Assembly: GCA_020072965.1 (NCBI GenBank)
Contig: JAIQFY010000002.1
Location: forward strand, 1-64,000
Source: Terriglobia bacterium
GTDB taxonomy: Bacteria; Acidobacteriota; Terriglobia; JAIQFV01
Reading direction: 5' to 3'
Length of the DNA stretch: 64,000 bases
The position numbers were made by a program, and so were the translations under genes. The notes beneath the pieces are model-generated. The model saw nothing but the letters and a program-made list of their open reading frames with translations. It did not search any database and had not been told where the DNA came from. Below, piece by piece: positions 26,190-34,808 of this stretch. Position 1 is the stretch's first letter, and each line of letters opens with the position of its first letter.

Positions 26190-27467
26190 ATGCCCCAAAC
26201 TATTACAGAGAAAATCCTGGCAAGCCATTCGGGACGGGACGTAGTCGAGCCGGGCGAATTGGTAAATGGCCGCATTGATCTTGTGATGTGTCATGAGGTA
26301 ACAACCCCGCCCGCCATCACGATGATGAAATCGATCGGGGTGGAAAAAGTCTTTGATCCCTCCAAAATCGTCGTCACCCCGGACCATTTCGTTCCCAACA
26401 AGGACATTCAATCTGCGCTCCTGGCGAAGATTTTGCGCCAATGGGTCGAACAGCAGGGGATTGAGCATTACTACGAGATCGGGAGACATGGGATTTGTCA
26501 TGCGCTCCTGCCCGAGATGGGACATATCCTGCCCGGAACCACGGTGATCGGCGCCGATTCCCACTCTTGCACTTACGGAGCGTTTGGATGTTTCTCCACC
26601 GGAATCGGATCCACGGATCTGGCTGCGGCGCTTGCCACCGGCGAGCTCTGGTTCAAGATCCCGGCATCAATGAAGATTGTAGTCGAAGGAACAATCCCTC
26701 CTGGCGTTTTCTCCAAAGACATCATCCTCGAGGTGATCCGGCAGATTGGGGTCGACGGGGCCCGTTACATGGCGATGGAGTGGGTGGGCTCCACCATCGA
26801 TGCGCTCTCAATGGAATCGCGAATGACTTTGACTAACATGGCGGTGGAAGCCGGGGCCAAGTCCGGGGTTATCGCCCCCGATGCGGTGACGTTCGAGTAC
26901 CTCCAGCAAAAACCCCACTCCAAGAATAAATCCTTCGCGCCGGTCTATTCCGATGCCGACGCCGTGTATGCCCGAACGGTCGAAATTCAGGTTGATCGAA
27001 TGGAACCGATGGTGGCACTCCCCCATCTCCCTTCAAATGGAGTCGGTGTGAGCCGGGTCGCTCAAGACAGCATCACCCTGGACCAGGCTTATATCGGCTC
27101 CTGCACCAATGCGCGCATCGAGGACCTTCGAATCGCCGCCCAGGTGCTGAAGGGACGCCACGTCGCACGGAACTGCCGCACCATGGTGGTTCCGGCAACT
27201 ACTTCCATCTACAACCAGGCATTGCGGGAGGGATTGTTCGAGATCTTTACTGATGCGGGTTGTGCCATTTCCACCCCGACCTGCGGCGCCTGCCTTGGGG
27301 GTTACATGGGGGTGCTGGCCGAAGGGGAACGATGTATCTCCACCACCAACCGGAACTTTGTGGGGCGGATGGGACATCCCAAGAGTGAGGTGTTTCTCGC
27401 CTCGCCAGCAACCGTAGCGGCATCAGCAATCGAAGGAAAGATTGCTGATCCCAGAAAGTATTTGTGA
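26190..27467 (+). CDS. leuC: 3-isopropylmalate dehydratase large subunit
   Basis: 425 residues, ATG with AAGGA upstream. Aconitase-type fold; the [4Fe-4S] cysteines are in [13 protein letters not shown] (about residue 304) and [10 protein letters not shown] (about 362-368). The length and the HMT-like form without an N-terminal extension match the leuC2/homoaconitase subfamily found in archaea and many non-proteobacteria. With LeuD it isomerises 2- to 3-isopropylmalate. Confidence 0.95.
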   Translation: MPQTITEKILASHSGRDVVEPGELVNGRIDLVMCHEVTTPPAITMMKSIGVEKVFDPSKIVVTPDHFVPNKDIQSALLAKILRQWVEQQGIEHYYEIGRHGICHALLPEMGHILPGTTVIGADSHSCTYGAFGCFSTGIGSTDLAAALATGELWFKIPASMKIVVEGTIPPGVFSKDIILEVIRQIGVDGARYMAMEWVGSTIDALSMESRMTLTNMAVEAGAKSGVIAPDAVTFEYLQQKPHSKNKSFAPVYSDADAVYARTVEIQVDRMEPMVALPHLPSNGVGVSRVAQDSITLDQAYIGSCTNARIEDLRIAAQVLKGRHVARNCRTMVVPATTSIYNQALREGLFEIFTDAGCAISTPTCGACLGGYMGVLAEGERCISTTNRNFVGRMGHPKSEVFLASPATVAASAIEGKIADPRKYL

Positions 27468-27474
27468 AGCAGCC

Positions 27475-27612
27475 ATCAGATGTCAGCTGTCAGCTGGGAC
27501 CTATTGCTCTTCCTCAAAGCGCACTGCCCCGGTGACAGGATATGAAAGCCCAGTGTCAATGTGCGGTAGCTCGTTTTTATCTGATGGCTGACAGCTGATG
27601 GCTGATGGCTTC
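27475..27612. repeat. Inverted pair of heptad arrays between leuC and leuD
   Basis: AGCCATC-AGATGTC-AGCTGTC-AGCTGGG at about 27475-27500 and, in the opposite orientation, GATGGCT-GACAGCT-GATGGCT-GATGGCT at about 27582-27610, separated by about 80 bases. Same word family as the arrays near nadB. Confidence 0.8.
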
Positions 27613-27645
27613 TAACAAGAACTAGGAAGGGAGCGAACTGCCGCC

Positions 27646-28161
27646 ATGACCGGACGCGCACATGTCTACGCACGGCCACACATCAATACTGATGAGATTA
27701 TCCCGGCACGATACCTGAATGTGCATGAAGAGGCAGAACTCGCAAAACATGCCATGGAGGACATCGACGCCGATTTTGTCAAGCGGGTCAAGCCGGGGGA
27801 TTTTCTGGTGGTGGCTGAGGACTTCGGGTGTGGCTCCTCGCGCGAACATGCCGTGTGGGCGTTGCGGGGTGCTCAGGTAGCCGGCGTCATTGCCACGAGC
27901 TTCGCGCGAATCTTTTATCGCAACGCGATCAACAACGGATTCCTGGCGATCGAATGCGAAGGATTTTGTGGAGAAACCTCTCCAGGCGACGAGATCGAGG
28001 TCAACATCGGGACGGGGACTATCACGAATCTGAGCAAACGCAAGGTTTACCTTTTCACCCCCATCCCCGATTTTGCGCGTGAAATGATGCAAGTGGGCGG
28101 CCTCCTGGAGTACGTCAGACGGAAGATTGAGCGCGACAAGAACAAATCTCACAGCGCATGA
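27646..28161 (+). CDS. leuD: 3-isopropylmalate dehydratase small subunit
   Basis: 171 residues. Swivelling domain of the aconitase superfamily with [10 protein letters not shown] near residue 15 and [13 protein letters not shown] at about 62-74, the conserved substrate-binding loop. The short form matches the LeuC type upstream. Partner of LeuC. Confidence 0.95.
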   Translation: MTGRAHVYARPHINTDEIIPARYLNVHEEAELAKHAMEDIDADFVKRVKPGDFLVVAEDFGCGSSREHAVWALRGAQVAGVIATSFARIFYRNAINNGFLAIECEGFCGETSPGDEIEVNIGTGTITNLSKRKVYLFTPIPDFAREMMQVGGLLEYVRRKIERDKNKSHSA

Positions 28162-28188
28162 GCGATCCAGTTTTTATGTTATGTATAG

Positions 28189-28215
28189 CGGCGGCCGAAA
28201 GGCCGCCGTTCTTCT
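28189..28215 (+). terminator. Hairpin between leuD and leuB
   Basis: CGGCGGCC-GAAA-GGCCGCCG followed by TTCTTCT. Very stable 8-bp stem with a tetraloop and an imperfect T-run; it may act as a partial terminator that lowers leuB expression relative to leuCD. Confidence 0.55.
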
Positions 28216-28227
28216 ATCCGAGGTTGC

Positions 28228-29364
28228 ATGAAACTTACGCTTACAATTCTTCCGGGCGACGGGATTGGCCCGGAAGTAACCGCAGAAGCGCTGAAGGCGC
28301 TTCAGGCCATCGGTCAAAGATTCGGCCACTTGATTGAGACTCAGTCTGCCCTGATCGGCGGCGCGGCCCTCGACGCGCTGGGCATACCGTTGCCGGATGA
28401 GACCATTAAAACCTGCGAGAACTCCGATGCCGTCCTGTTAGGGGCGATCGGCGGACCCCGCTGGGACCGCAACCCACCCGCTTTGAAACCTGAAAGCGGC
28501 CTGCTGGGGATCCGAAAGGCACTCGGAAATTATGCCAATCTGCGACCTGCCCGCATCTTTACAGCGCTCAAAGGCGCCTCCACGTTGAAACCTGAAGTGA
28601 TTGAGGGAGTCGACCTGCTCATCGTGCGGGAACTGACAGGCGGCATTTATTTCGGGAAACCGCGCGGATTTGCAGGCGGCGGCGCCACGGATGGAAATCT
28701 CCACGACTCCGCCCACAAAGTCATTGAGGTCAAAGACGCCGTTGTGGGTTTCAACACCGAGATCTACTCGGTCGGGGAAATTGAAAGAATAGTTCGGATG
28801 GCAATCGAATTGGCCCGATCCCGGCGCCGCAGGATTTGTTCCGTCGACAAGGCCAACGTCTTGGAAAGTTCTCAACTATGGCGCCATGTCGCCGCCAGGT
28901 TGGCGGCGACCTGCCCGGATGTCCAGTTCACCTTCATGTATGTGGACAATTGTGCCATGCAATTGGTGGCCAATCCCGCCCAGTTCGATGTCATCGTTAC
29001 GAGTAATCTGTTCGGCGACATCCTGAGTGATGAAGCCGCCATGTTGACGGGTTCGATCGGCATGCTGCCCTCAGCTTGTGTGGGGGGGCGGGTGCCTCTC
29101 TTTGAACCGGTGCACGGATCGGCCCCTGACATCGCCGGCCAAAACCTGGCCAACCCGCTCGCGGCAATCCTTTCGGTTGCGATGATGTTCCAGTATACCT
29201 TCCATCTCTCCGAAGAGGCACGCACCCTTGAAAGGGCGGTGGAATCGGTGCTGGCAGAGGGCTTTCGAACGCGGGATCTCTTAAGTTCGTCAGTCCCCGG
29301 CATTACTCGGGTTTCATGCAACGAAATGGGAGATCGAGTGGTCAATGGAATCATGCAAAGTTAA
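28228..29364 (+). CDS. leuB: 3-isopropylmalate dehydrogenase
   Basis: 378 residues. [13 protein letters not shown] at 4-16, LRPARIF and [10 protein letters not shown] around 106-145, the metal site in [18 protein letters not shown], and [22 protein letters not shown] near 291-312, the NAD-binding signature of LeuB rather than isocitrate dehydrogenase. It oxidises and decarboxylates 3-isopropylmalate to 2-oxoisocaproate, completing the pathway begun by LeuA. Confidence 0.96.
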   Translation: MKLTLTILPGDGIGPEVTAEALKALQAIGQRFGHLIETQSALIGGAALDALGIPLPDETIKTCENSDAVLLGAIGGPRWDRNPPALKPESGLLGIRKALGNYANLRPARIFTALKGASTLKPEVIEGVDLLIVRELTGGIYFGKPRGFAGGGATDGNLHDSAHKVIEVKDAVVGFNTEIYSVGEIERIVRMAIELARSRRRRICSVDKANVLESSQLWRHVAARLAATCPDVQFTFMYVDNCAMQLVANPAQFDVIVTSNLFGDILSDEAAMLTGSIGMLPSACVGGRVPLFEPVHGSAPDIAGQNLANPLAAILSVAMMFQYTFHLSEEARTLERAVESVLAEGFRTRDLLSSSVPGITRVSCNEMGDRVVNGIMQS

Positions 29365-29514
29365 GATCCGGTTTCCAGGCGCACGCCCCGATAAATCGGG
29401 GCATGTGGCACCCCATGCCGAGTGCCCTCTCAGGATTTTCCACTCGCCACAACATCTACTCGGGAGTTCACAGCCGGTGGAACCCCGGCCGGGAGGGCAT
29501 ACCTCACAGGCTTC

Positions 29515-31380
29515 TCACTTGGTGGAAAATTCCTTTTCATTCAACCAGCTTAAATAAACCTTCTGTTGATCTCCTCCCGCTTCTTTTTCGGCTTTAATTG
29601 AATAAGTGATTTTTTCATCCTGGCTGACCTGCACCGGGATTGTGAGCAGGCGATCTCCTCGAAAAAGCGTGAACTTGATCGTATCCCCCACTTTCGTCTC
29701 CTTGAGCCGGTCGTCAAATAGGGTTGGATCGATTTTTTCGTCATTCCAGGACAGAAGAACATCATTGATGTCTAAACCGGCATCCCAGGCGGGGGTCCCT
29801 GTTCGAATGCCTGAAACAACAAGCTGATTCTGTTCTGTGCGGGACGTAAACCCCAAGTAGGGGGCGGGCTTGTCTTTCTTTTCCTCCAGCGTGAGCCCGG
29901 CGGAATGGAGGAAATGATCCCAGGGAATCTCCTCAACCCCTCGAACGTAAGGGTCGAAAAAGTTGTTGAAATTTGAATCCGACGCCCCACCCTGTTTGGC
30001 CATTAGTTCCACAGCTTCCTGAAAACCTCGTGTATCCTCGAAGCCCGGTTGCGGCAGGCCCACCGTTTTCAGCAGATATCGGAACACGTCATCCAGCGTA
30101 CGCCGGTTTCCGGTACGCACCCTCAACTCCAAGTCCAGAATGAGACCCAGCAGTTCACCCTTGTTGTAATAATCAATGGTGTTGTTGGTCGAATTGTCGC
30201 TCCGGCTCCAGGTCTGCCAGCTGGACATTTCGGCGCTCATCAGATGCCGGCCGGGATTATTCTGAAGCGTGGAAATCTGGGTGGCGAGATAGTCAAAATA
30301 ATCTTTTTGCGACCACAGTCCCGAGCGCTTCAACAGCAGGCCACCATAGTAACTGGTCATTCCTTCGGAGACATAGAGATCACGCGTATTTTGCTCCTTG
30401 GAATAATCAAAGGGGCCAAGCACTCGGGGTCGAATTCGTTTCACATTCCAGAGGTGAAAAAACTCGTGCTCGCAGACAAAAAGAAACCGCCGATATTCAA
30501 CAGGATTTGTGAACAGATACTTTCCAGCGCTGATTGAGGTGGAGTTCAGATGCTCCAGTCCCCCGCTTCCCCTGGCGCCCGGGCGCAGATGAAAGAAGAA
30601 CGTGTAATCGGAGTAAGGGGCGGCTCCAAACAGGTCGACGGCCGTCGCCACGACCCGCTTGAGGTCTTCGACGAGCTTGGCCGGATCATAATTTCCGTTT
30701 CCGTGGACCACCGCATGGTAGGGGACGCGCTGGTATTCGAACTCGTACTGGTTGGCTTCCGCGGTGATCTCGATGGGCGCATCGACAAACGTGTCATAAT
30801 TTTCAGCCGTAAAGACGTTCGTCTGGGTGGTCTTTTGAAGGGCCGTATAGATGCGCCAACCCGCCGGTGGTTCAATTGTGAGTTTGACCGGTCCGACGGC
30901 GGGATAGGGACTTTTTCCGATCACATACATAAACAAACTGGTGCCCGCGAAACTGGCGTGAAACGAATTGAGCTGGGCCATGCTGAAGCCCATGCCCCCA
31001 AAGGGAGAACTCGAGGGTCCGGCATAGTATTTATAGTGCACGTCGAGCGACCGGTTCTTCTCCCGATGGATTCGCCACGTCTGCTTATCCAGTTTTTCGA
31101 ATCTCAGCGGCGAGCCCGCACCGTCATCAGCAGAAAACTCCTGCACGTTCTTGGCATAATTGCCCACGATGTAAGCACCCGGCGACCATGCCGGCATGGC
31201 GACATCAATAAACGGCTCCTCGATCTCCTCAACGTGGATGGTCACCACGTAGAGATGGCTCGAGGGTCTGGGCATGGCGAGAAGGTACGATACAGATGGA
31301 GCGCCGGCAGCTGAAGAGGTCAAACAGACCACAGCGAGCAGGCCGGTCGCTAGAAGGACCAGCAATCGACGGTTTTTCAC
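29515..31380 (-). CDS. Secreted M61 family (glycyl) aminopeptidase with PDZ domain
   Basis: 621 residues, GTG start with AAGGAGA upstream. Signal peptide (LLVLLATGLLAVVCL, residues 5-19). The N-terminal domain resembles the M1-type beta sandwich, the catalytic part carries HEFFHLWNVKRIRP at about 304-317 (HExxH plus the M61-typical WNVKR), with the third zinc ligand in SEGMTSYYG, and a PDZ domain lies at about 500-590. Periplasmic aminopeptidase that prefers N-terminal glycine in the characterised member. Monocistronic, divergent from the next gene. Confidence 0.93.
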   Translation of the reverse strand: MKNRRLLVLLATGLLAVVCLTSSAAGAPSVSYLLAMPRPSSHLYVVTIHVEEIEEPFIDVAMPAWSPGAYIVGNYAKNVQEFSADDGAGSPLRFEKLDKQTWRIHREKNRSLDVHYKYYAGPSSSPFGGMGFSMAQLNSFHASFAGTSLFMYVIGKSPYPAVGPVKLTIEPPAGWRIYTALQKTTQTNVFTAENYDTFVDAPIEITAEANQYEFEYQRVPYHAVVHGNGNYDPAKLVEDLKRVVATAVDLFGAAPYSDYTFFFHLRPGARGSGGLEHLNSTSISAGKYLFTNPVEYRRFLFVCEHEFFHLWNVKRIRPRVLGPFDYSKEQNTRDLYVSEGMTSYYGGLLLKRSGLWSQKDYFDYLATQISTLQNNPGRHLMSAEMSSWQTWSRSDNSTNNTIDYYNKGELLGLILDLELRVRTGNRRTLDDVFRYLLKTVGLPQPGFEDTRGFQEAVELMAKQGGASDSNFNNFFDPYVRGVEEIPWDHFLHSAGLTLEEKKDKPAPYLGFTSRTEQNQLVVSGIRTGTPAWDAGLDINDVLLSWNDEKIDPTLFDDRLKETKVGDTIKFTLFRGDRLLTIPVQVSQDEKITYSIKAEKEAGGDQQKVYLSWLNEKEFSTK

Positions 31381-31616
31381 GAGATTTCTCCTTGGAAAAA
31401 TATTCGTCTTGCGGTGTGAAAAAAACGGGTGTTGTTGTAAGCTATCCCCGCTCCAAAAAGCCCGTTGTCACAGTAAAGCGTCTGATGGCGCTGAGATGTT
31501 TCTATTGCACGGCTCTTTTGTCAAGCATTTCGCGCGGCTGTGTCAGAGGGAGCCTCCTCGGTCCGGTTGCTCCCGCTCACCTGATTGGATCGAAAAACTC
31601 GAAGGAGATAATTCGA

Positions 31617-32681
31617 ATGAAGAGATTTCAAGTGTGGCTCTACCTCGCGCTGAGTCTGGCGGCCTCCTTTGGCGAGGGAGCAACGCTCTTTGCCTCCCAG
31701 TATTTCAGCATCGAAAAGGTTGCCGAAGGGGTTTACGCCGCGATCGGCAAGCCGGGCGTTTTTTCGAATGGCGCCTTCATTGTCACGGAAGACGGTGTCA
31801 TCGTGGTCGATACGCACCTCCGTCCCTCCTGGGCCCGTGACTTAATTTCGGAGATCAAAAAGACCACGCCCCAGCCGATTCGCTATGTGATCAACACCCA
31901 CTGGCACAATGACCACACCCAGGGGGGCCAGGCCTATGTGGAATCGTTCCCAAAGAACGTGGAATTTATTTCCCAGCACAGCACCCGGGACGACATCCTC
32001 CATCTCGCCATCCCTTCGGTGAAGCAGTCTCTCGAAACGGATGTGCCGGAGACAATTCAACGGTTGCAAGGGGCCCTCAACACCGGCAAGTCGCCGGACG
32101 GTTCCGCGCTGACTGAAGAAGGCCGGGTGCAGATTCAGGCTCAACTGGATTCACAGAAGGCCTACCTCGAAGAACTCAAGACCATGACCATTGTCGTTCC
32201 GAACATGACCTTCGACCGGAGCCTTATCCTGCACAAGTACGATAAGGAGGTTCGCATCCTGTATCTTGGCTTGGGCCATACCCGCGGCGACATCGTGGTG
32301 TTCCTTCCCAGGGAAAAGGTCCTGATCTCCGGGGACCTGCTGACTGGAGGCCCCCCCTTTATGCGGGATGCCTTCCCTTCGAAGTGGGCGACCACCCTGG
32401 AACAAGTGGGGAAGCTGGACTTCACAAAGGTCATCCCCGGTCACGGGCCGGTTGAGGATGGAAAGGACCACTTACAGGCTGAAGTACGGTACCTCGGCGA
32501 TCTGGTCACTGCTGTCACCGAGCAGGTGAAGAAGGGTGCTTCTCTTGAGGACACCCAAAAAGCCGTTGCTGATCAGTTGGTCCCAAGGTATGAAAAAGAA
32601 TATGGAGCGAATTTCAAAAACGCGATTCCGGGCAACGTCGCACGGAGCTATCAGGAGGCGAAAGGCGAGCTCAAGGAGTAG
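31617..32681 (+). CDS. Exported metallo-beta-lactamase-fold hydrolase
   Basis: 354 residues from ATG 31617 (GAAGGAG 9 bases upstream); the open frame runs about 320 bases further upstream but has no start of this quality. Signal peptide (WLYLALSLAASFG). HWHNDH at 95-100 is the first metal site; the later LGHTRGDIVVFLP and PGHGPVED give the remaining ligands, as in B3-like or quinoprotein-relay-type MBL proteins. A 30-residue helical insert (about 130-190) and a C-terminal helical domain extend the fold. Substrate unknown; some relatives are lactamases or lactonases. Confidence 0.88.
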   Translation: MKRFQVWLYLALSLAASFGEGATLFASQYFSIEKVAEGVYAAIGKPGVFSNGAFIVTEDGVIVVDTHLRPSWARDLISEIKKTTPQPIRYVINTHWHNDHTQGGQAYVESFPKNVEFISQHSTRDDILHLAIPSVKQSLETDVPETIQRLQGALNTGKSPDGSALTEEGRVQIQAQLDSQKAYLEELKTMTIVVPNMTFDRSLILHKYDKEVRILYLGLGHTRGDIVVFLPREKVLISGDLLTGGPPFMRDAFPSKWATTLEQVGKLDFTKVIPGHGPVEDGKDHLQAEVRYLGDLVTAVTEQVKKGASLEDTQKAVADQLVPRYEKEYGANFKNAIPGNVARSYQEAKGELKE

Positions 32682-32849
32682 TCCCTGGGTGTTCCCATTT
32701 TAAGAGCGCAAGGGCCGGAAGACAAATTGAAGGGGATGCAAGCGCCTCGCGGTTCCCTCGAAACCAAGCCGATGATTCACGGAGTTCCATGAGGGGTGGA
32801 GTCGCGGGACAACAACTCCAAGCCATCGGCTTGTTTATCTGGCTCCAAG

Positions 32850-32882
32850 CTGATAGCTGAACGCTGAAAGCTGACCGCTCCA
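32850..32882. repeat. Short heptad array, GATAGCT family
   Basis: AGCTGAT-AGCTGAA-CGCTGAA-AGCTGAC-CGCT in the spacer between the MBL-fold gene and hup. Single orientation only. Confidence 0.75.
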
Positions 32883-32939
32883 ATAAAAGAAGGAGGGTTG
32901 CAGAGCCGATCGATGAGATTCGTGGACTCTGCAACCCTC
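32882..32939 (-). terminator. Intrinsic terminator of the HU gene
   Basis: GAGGGTTGCAGAG (32893-32905) pairs perfectly with CTCTGCAACCCTC (32927-32939). On the minus strand the stem is followed by CTTCTTTTATTG, giving a T-rich tail 27 bases after the hup stop. Confidence 0.8.
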
Positions 32940-32965
32940 TAGAGAGGATTGATTGATGGATTGAA

Positions 32966-33265
32966 TTACTTCTTCTTCGGAGGAACCACCGCGTCCTTCG
33001 CTGCCTTTGCCACGCGGAATTTCACCACGGTCTTGGCAGGAATCTTAATGGCTTCGCCCGTGGCCGGATTGCGTCCCATCCGAGCCTTTCGATTGACCTT
33101 GACCAGTTTCCCGAGTCCCGGAATCACAAACTGCCCGCTCTTCTTCGTCTCACTCACAGCCAGCGCTGCCAGTTCTTCAACACCCAGGGCCGCTTGCTTC
33201 TTGGTGACCCCCAACTTCCCTGCCAGGTGCGCCACCGTCTGCGACTTCGTCATCACTTTTGCCAT
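32966..33265 (-). CDS. HU-family DNA-binding protein
   Basis: 99 residues. HU/IHF fold: helical N-terminus MTKSQTVAHLAGKLGVTKKQA, then the DNA-binding arm region FVIPGLGKLVKVNRKARMGRNPATGEAIKIPAKTVVKFRV with the conserved G-R-N-P-x-T-G. A Lys-rich tail (PPKKK) ends the protein. Histone-like nucleoid protein that bends and compacts DNA. Its own promoter and terminator are visible on the minus strand. Confidence 0.95.
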   Translation of the reverse strand: MAKVMTKSQTVAHLAGKLGVTKKQAALGVEELAALAVSETKKSGQFVIPGLGKLVKVNRKARMGRNPATGEAIKIPAKTVVKFRVAKAAKDAVVPPKKK

Positions 33266-33346
33266 ACTACTCCTCCTTTAACAATTGGGATTGGTTTAAA
33301 CCGCCAAATGACCTAGTGCATTGCCATTTCGAGCTGTATTAATCGA

Positions 33347-33375
33347 GTTAAAATCAATACTGCACTTTCTGTCAA
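33347..33375 (-). promoter_or_regulatory. Promoter of the HU gene
   Basis: On the minus strand TTGACA (complement of 33370-33375) and TTTAAC (complement of 33347-33352) are 17 bases apart, about 80 bases upstream of the start codon. Confidence 0.6.
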
Positions 33376-33429
33376 GTGGAATTTTAAGGAATTCGAACAA
33401 TTTCGTGCGGCTCGCACGGCTCAGGCCCC

Positions 33430-34731
33430 CTAGTTTCCAGAAGGGCGGAGGGAGCCGATTTGCATTGACTTTTCACCCCGGATAAGGTCTGAGTAAGTTT
33501 CACGCCGGCGCACGAGGACAACCATCTTCCCCTGAATCAGGACCTCAGCGCAGCGGGGGTGTGAATTGTAATTGGAGGCCAGTGCAAACCCATAGGCGCC
33601 GGCGTCCCGGATCGCGAGAATATCACCCGCAACAACATCTTCCAGAAGGCGCTCCCGGGCGAAAAAATCTCCACTCTCGCAAATGGGCCCCACCACATCG
33701 ACCCGGATTTTTGCAGCCCGGAGGGGCAGCTTAACGGGCAGGATCTGATGATGGGCATGGTAAAGCGTGGGGCGGATCAAGTCATTCATCCCGGCGTCGA
33801 CGATCACAAATCTCTTTCTCCCGTTGCGCTTAAGAAACAGGACACGCGTCACCAGGACCCCGGCGCGTCCCACAAGCCAGCGACCCGGCTCAAAGATCAG
33901 TTCGCAGCCAAGGGGATCCAGGAGCGGCAGCATTCCTCGGGCCAGATCGTCCGGGGTGGGCGCAGGCTTGTCTTGATAAGAAATCCCGAGGCCCCCGCCA
34001 AGATCAAGGGTCGCAATCCGAAACCCGCTGCGCCGCAACTCCCGGACATGTCGGGCCAGGGTGCGCGCGGTTTCAACAAACGGTTCCGCCGAGAGGATCT
34101 GCGAGCCGATATGACACCCCAAGCCTTCGAGCCGCGCTTTCTTTAATGTCCGTGAAAACCGGAAAATCCCCGGAACAAGCCGAACATCGATTCCGAATTT
34201 GTGCTCCTGCAGGCCGGTTGCAATATAGGGATGAGTCCTGGGGTCGACATTGGGATTGACGCGGAGGGAGACGCGCGGGGCGCGATTCAGGGTGCGCGCC
34301 CGGGCTTCGAGCAATTTCAACTCCTCCGCCGACTCGGCGTTGAACTGCCCCACTCCGCATCCCAGGGCATAATCAATTTCTTCCACGGTCTTCCCCACCC
34401 CGGAGAAAACGACGCTTGCGGGGGAAGCCCCTGCCCTCAACACGCGGAAGAGCTCTCCGCCGGAGACAATGTCAAAACCGCTCCCCAGCCGGCGAAACAA
34501 CCTCAGGACCTCGAGATTTGAATTGGCTTTAATAGCGTAACAAACCCTGTGAGCGACGGAGGAGAAGGCGCGGTCGAATGATTGGAAACGGGCTTTCATG
34601 TCGTCCCCGCTGTAAACATAGCAGGGCGTGCCGACCTGTGTGGCGAGGGGTCCCAATGGAATCCCGCTGAGGCAAAGGCGTCTGCGAACGTACTGCAGCG
34701 GGTGGAGCAGAGGAGCGTTAGCGTTTGACAA
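33430..34731 (-). CDS. lysA: Diaminopimelate decarboxylase
   Basis: 433 residues, TTG start. PLP lysine in CYAIKANSNL (about residue 64), the glycine-rich HIGSQI and DLGGGLGI loops, EPGRWLVG, and the C-terminal barrel motifs VGPICESGDFF (catalytic Cys of the other subunit) and AGAYGFALASNYN. It decarboxylates meso-diaminopimelate to lysine. Divergent from mutS2, with 77 bases between the starts. Confidence 0.96.
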   Translation of the reverse strand: MSNANAPLLHPLQYVRRRLCLSGIPLGPLATQVGTPCYVYSGDDMKARFQSFDRAFSSVAHRVCYAIKANSNLEVLRLFRRLGSGFDIVSGGELFRVLRAGASPASVVFSGVGKTVEEIDYALGCGVGQFNAESAEELKLLEARARTLNRAPRVSLRVNPNVDPRTHPYIATGLQEHKFGIDVRLVPGIFRFSRTLKKARLEGLGCHIGSQILSAEPFVETARTLARHVRELRRSGFRIATLDLGGGLGISYQDKPAPTPDDLARGMLPLLDPLGCELIFEPGRWLVGRAGVLVTRVLFLKRNGRKRFVIVDAGMNDLIRPTLYHAHHQILPVKLPLRAAKIRVDVVGPICESGDFFARERLLEDVVAGDILAIRDAGAYGFALASNYNSHPRCAEVLIQGKMVVLVRRRETYSDLIRGEKSMQIGSLRPSGN

Positions 34732-34808
34732 TTTGGATGGGGAAAGCTATATTTTAATGTTCCGATTCTCAGCAGTTTAGAGCGGAAAAACAGGTCCGCC
34801 CGGGTGGA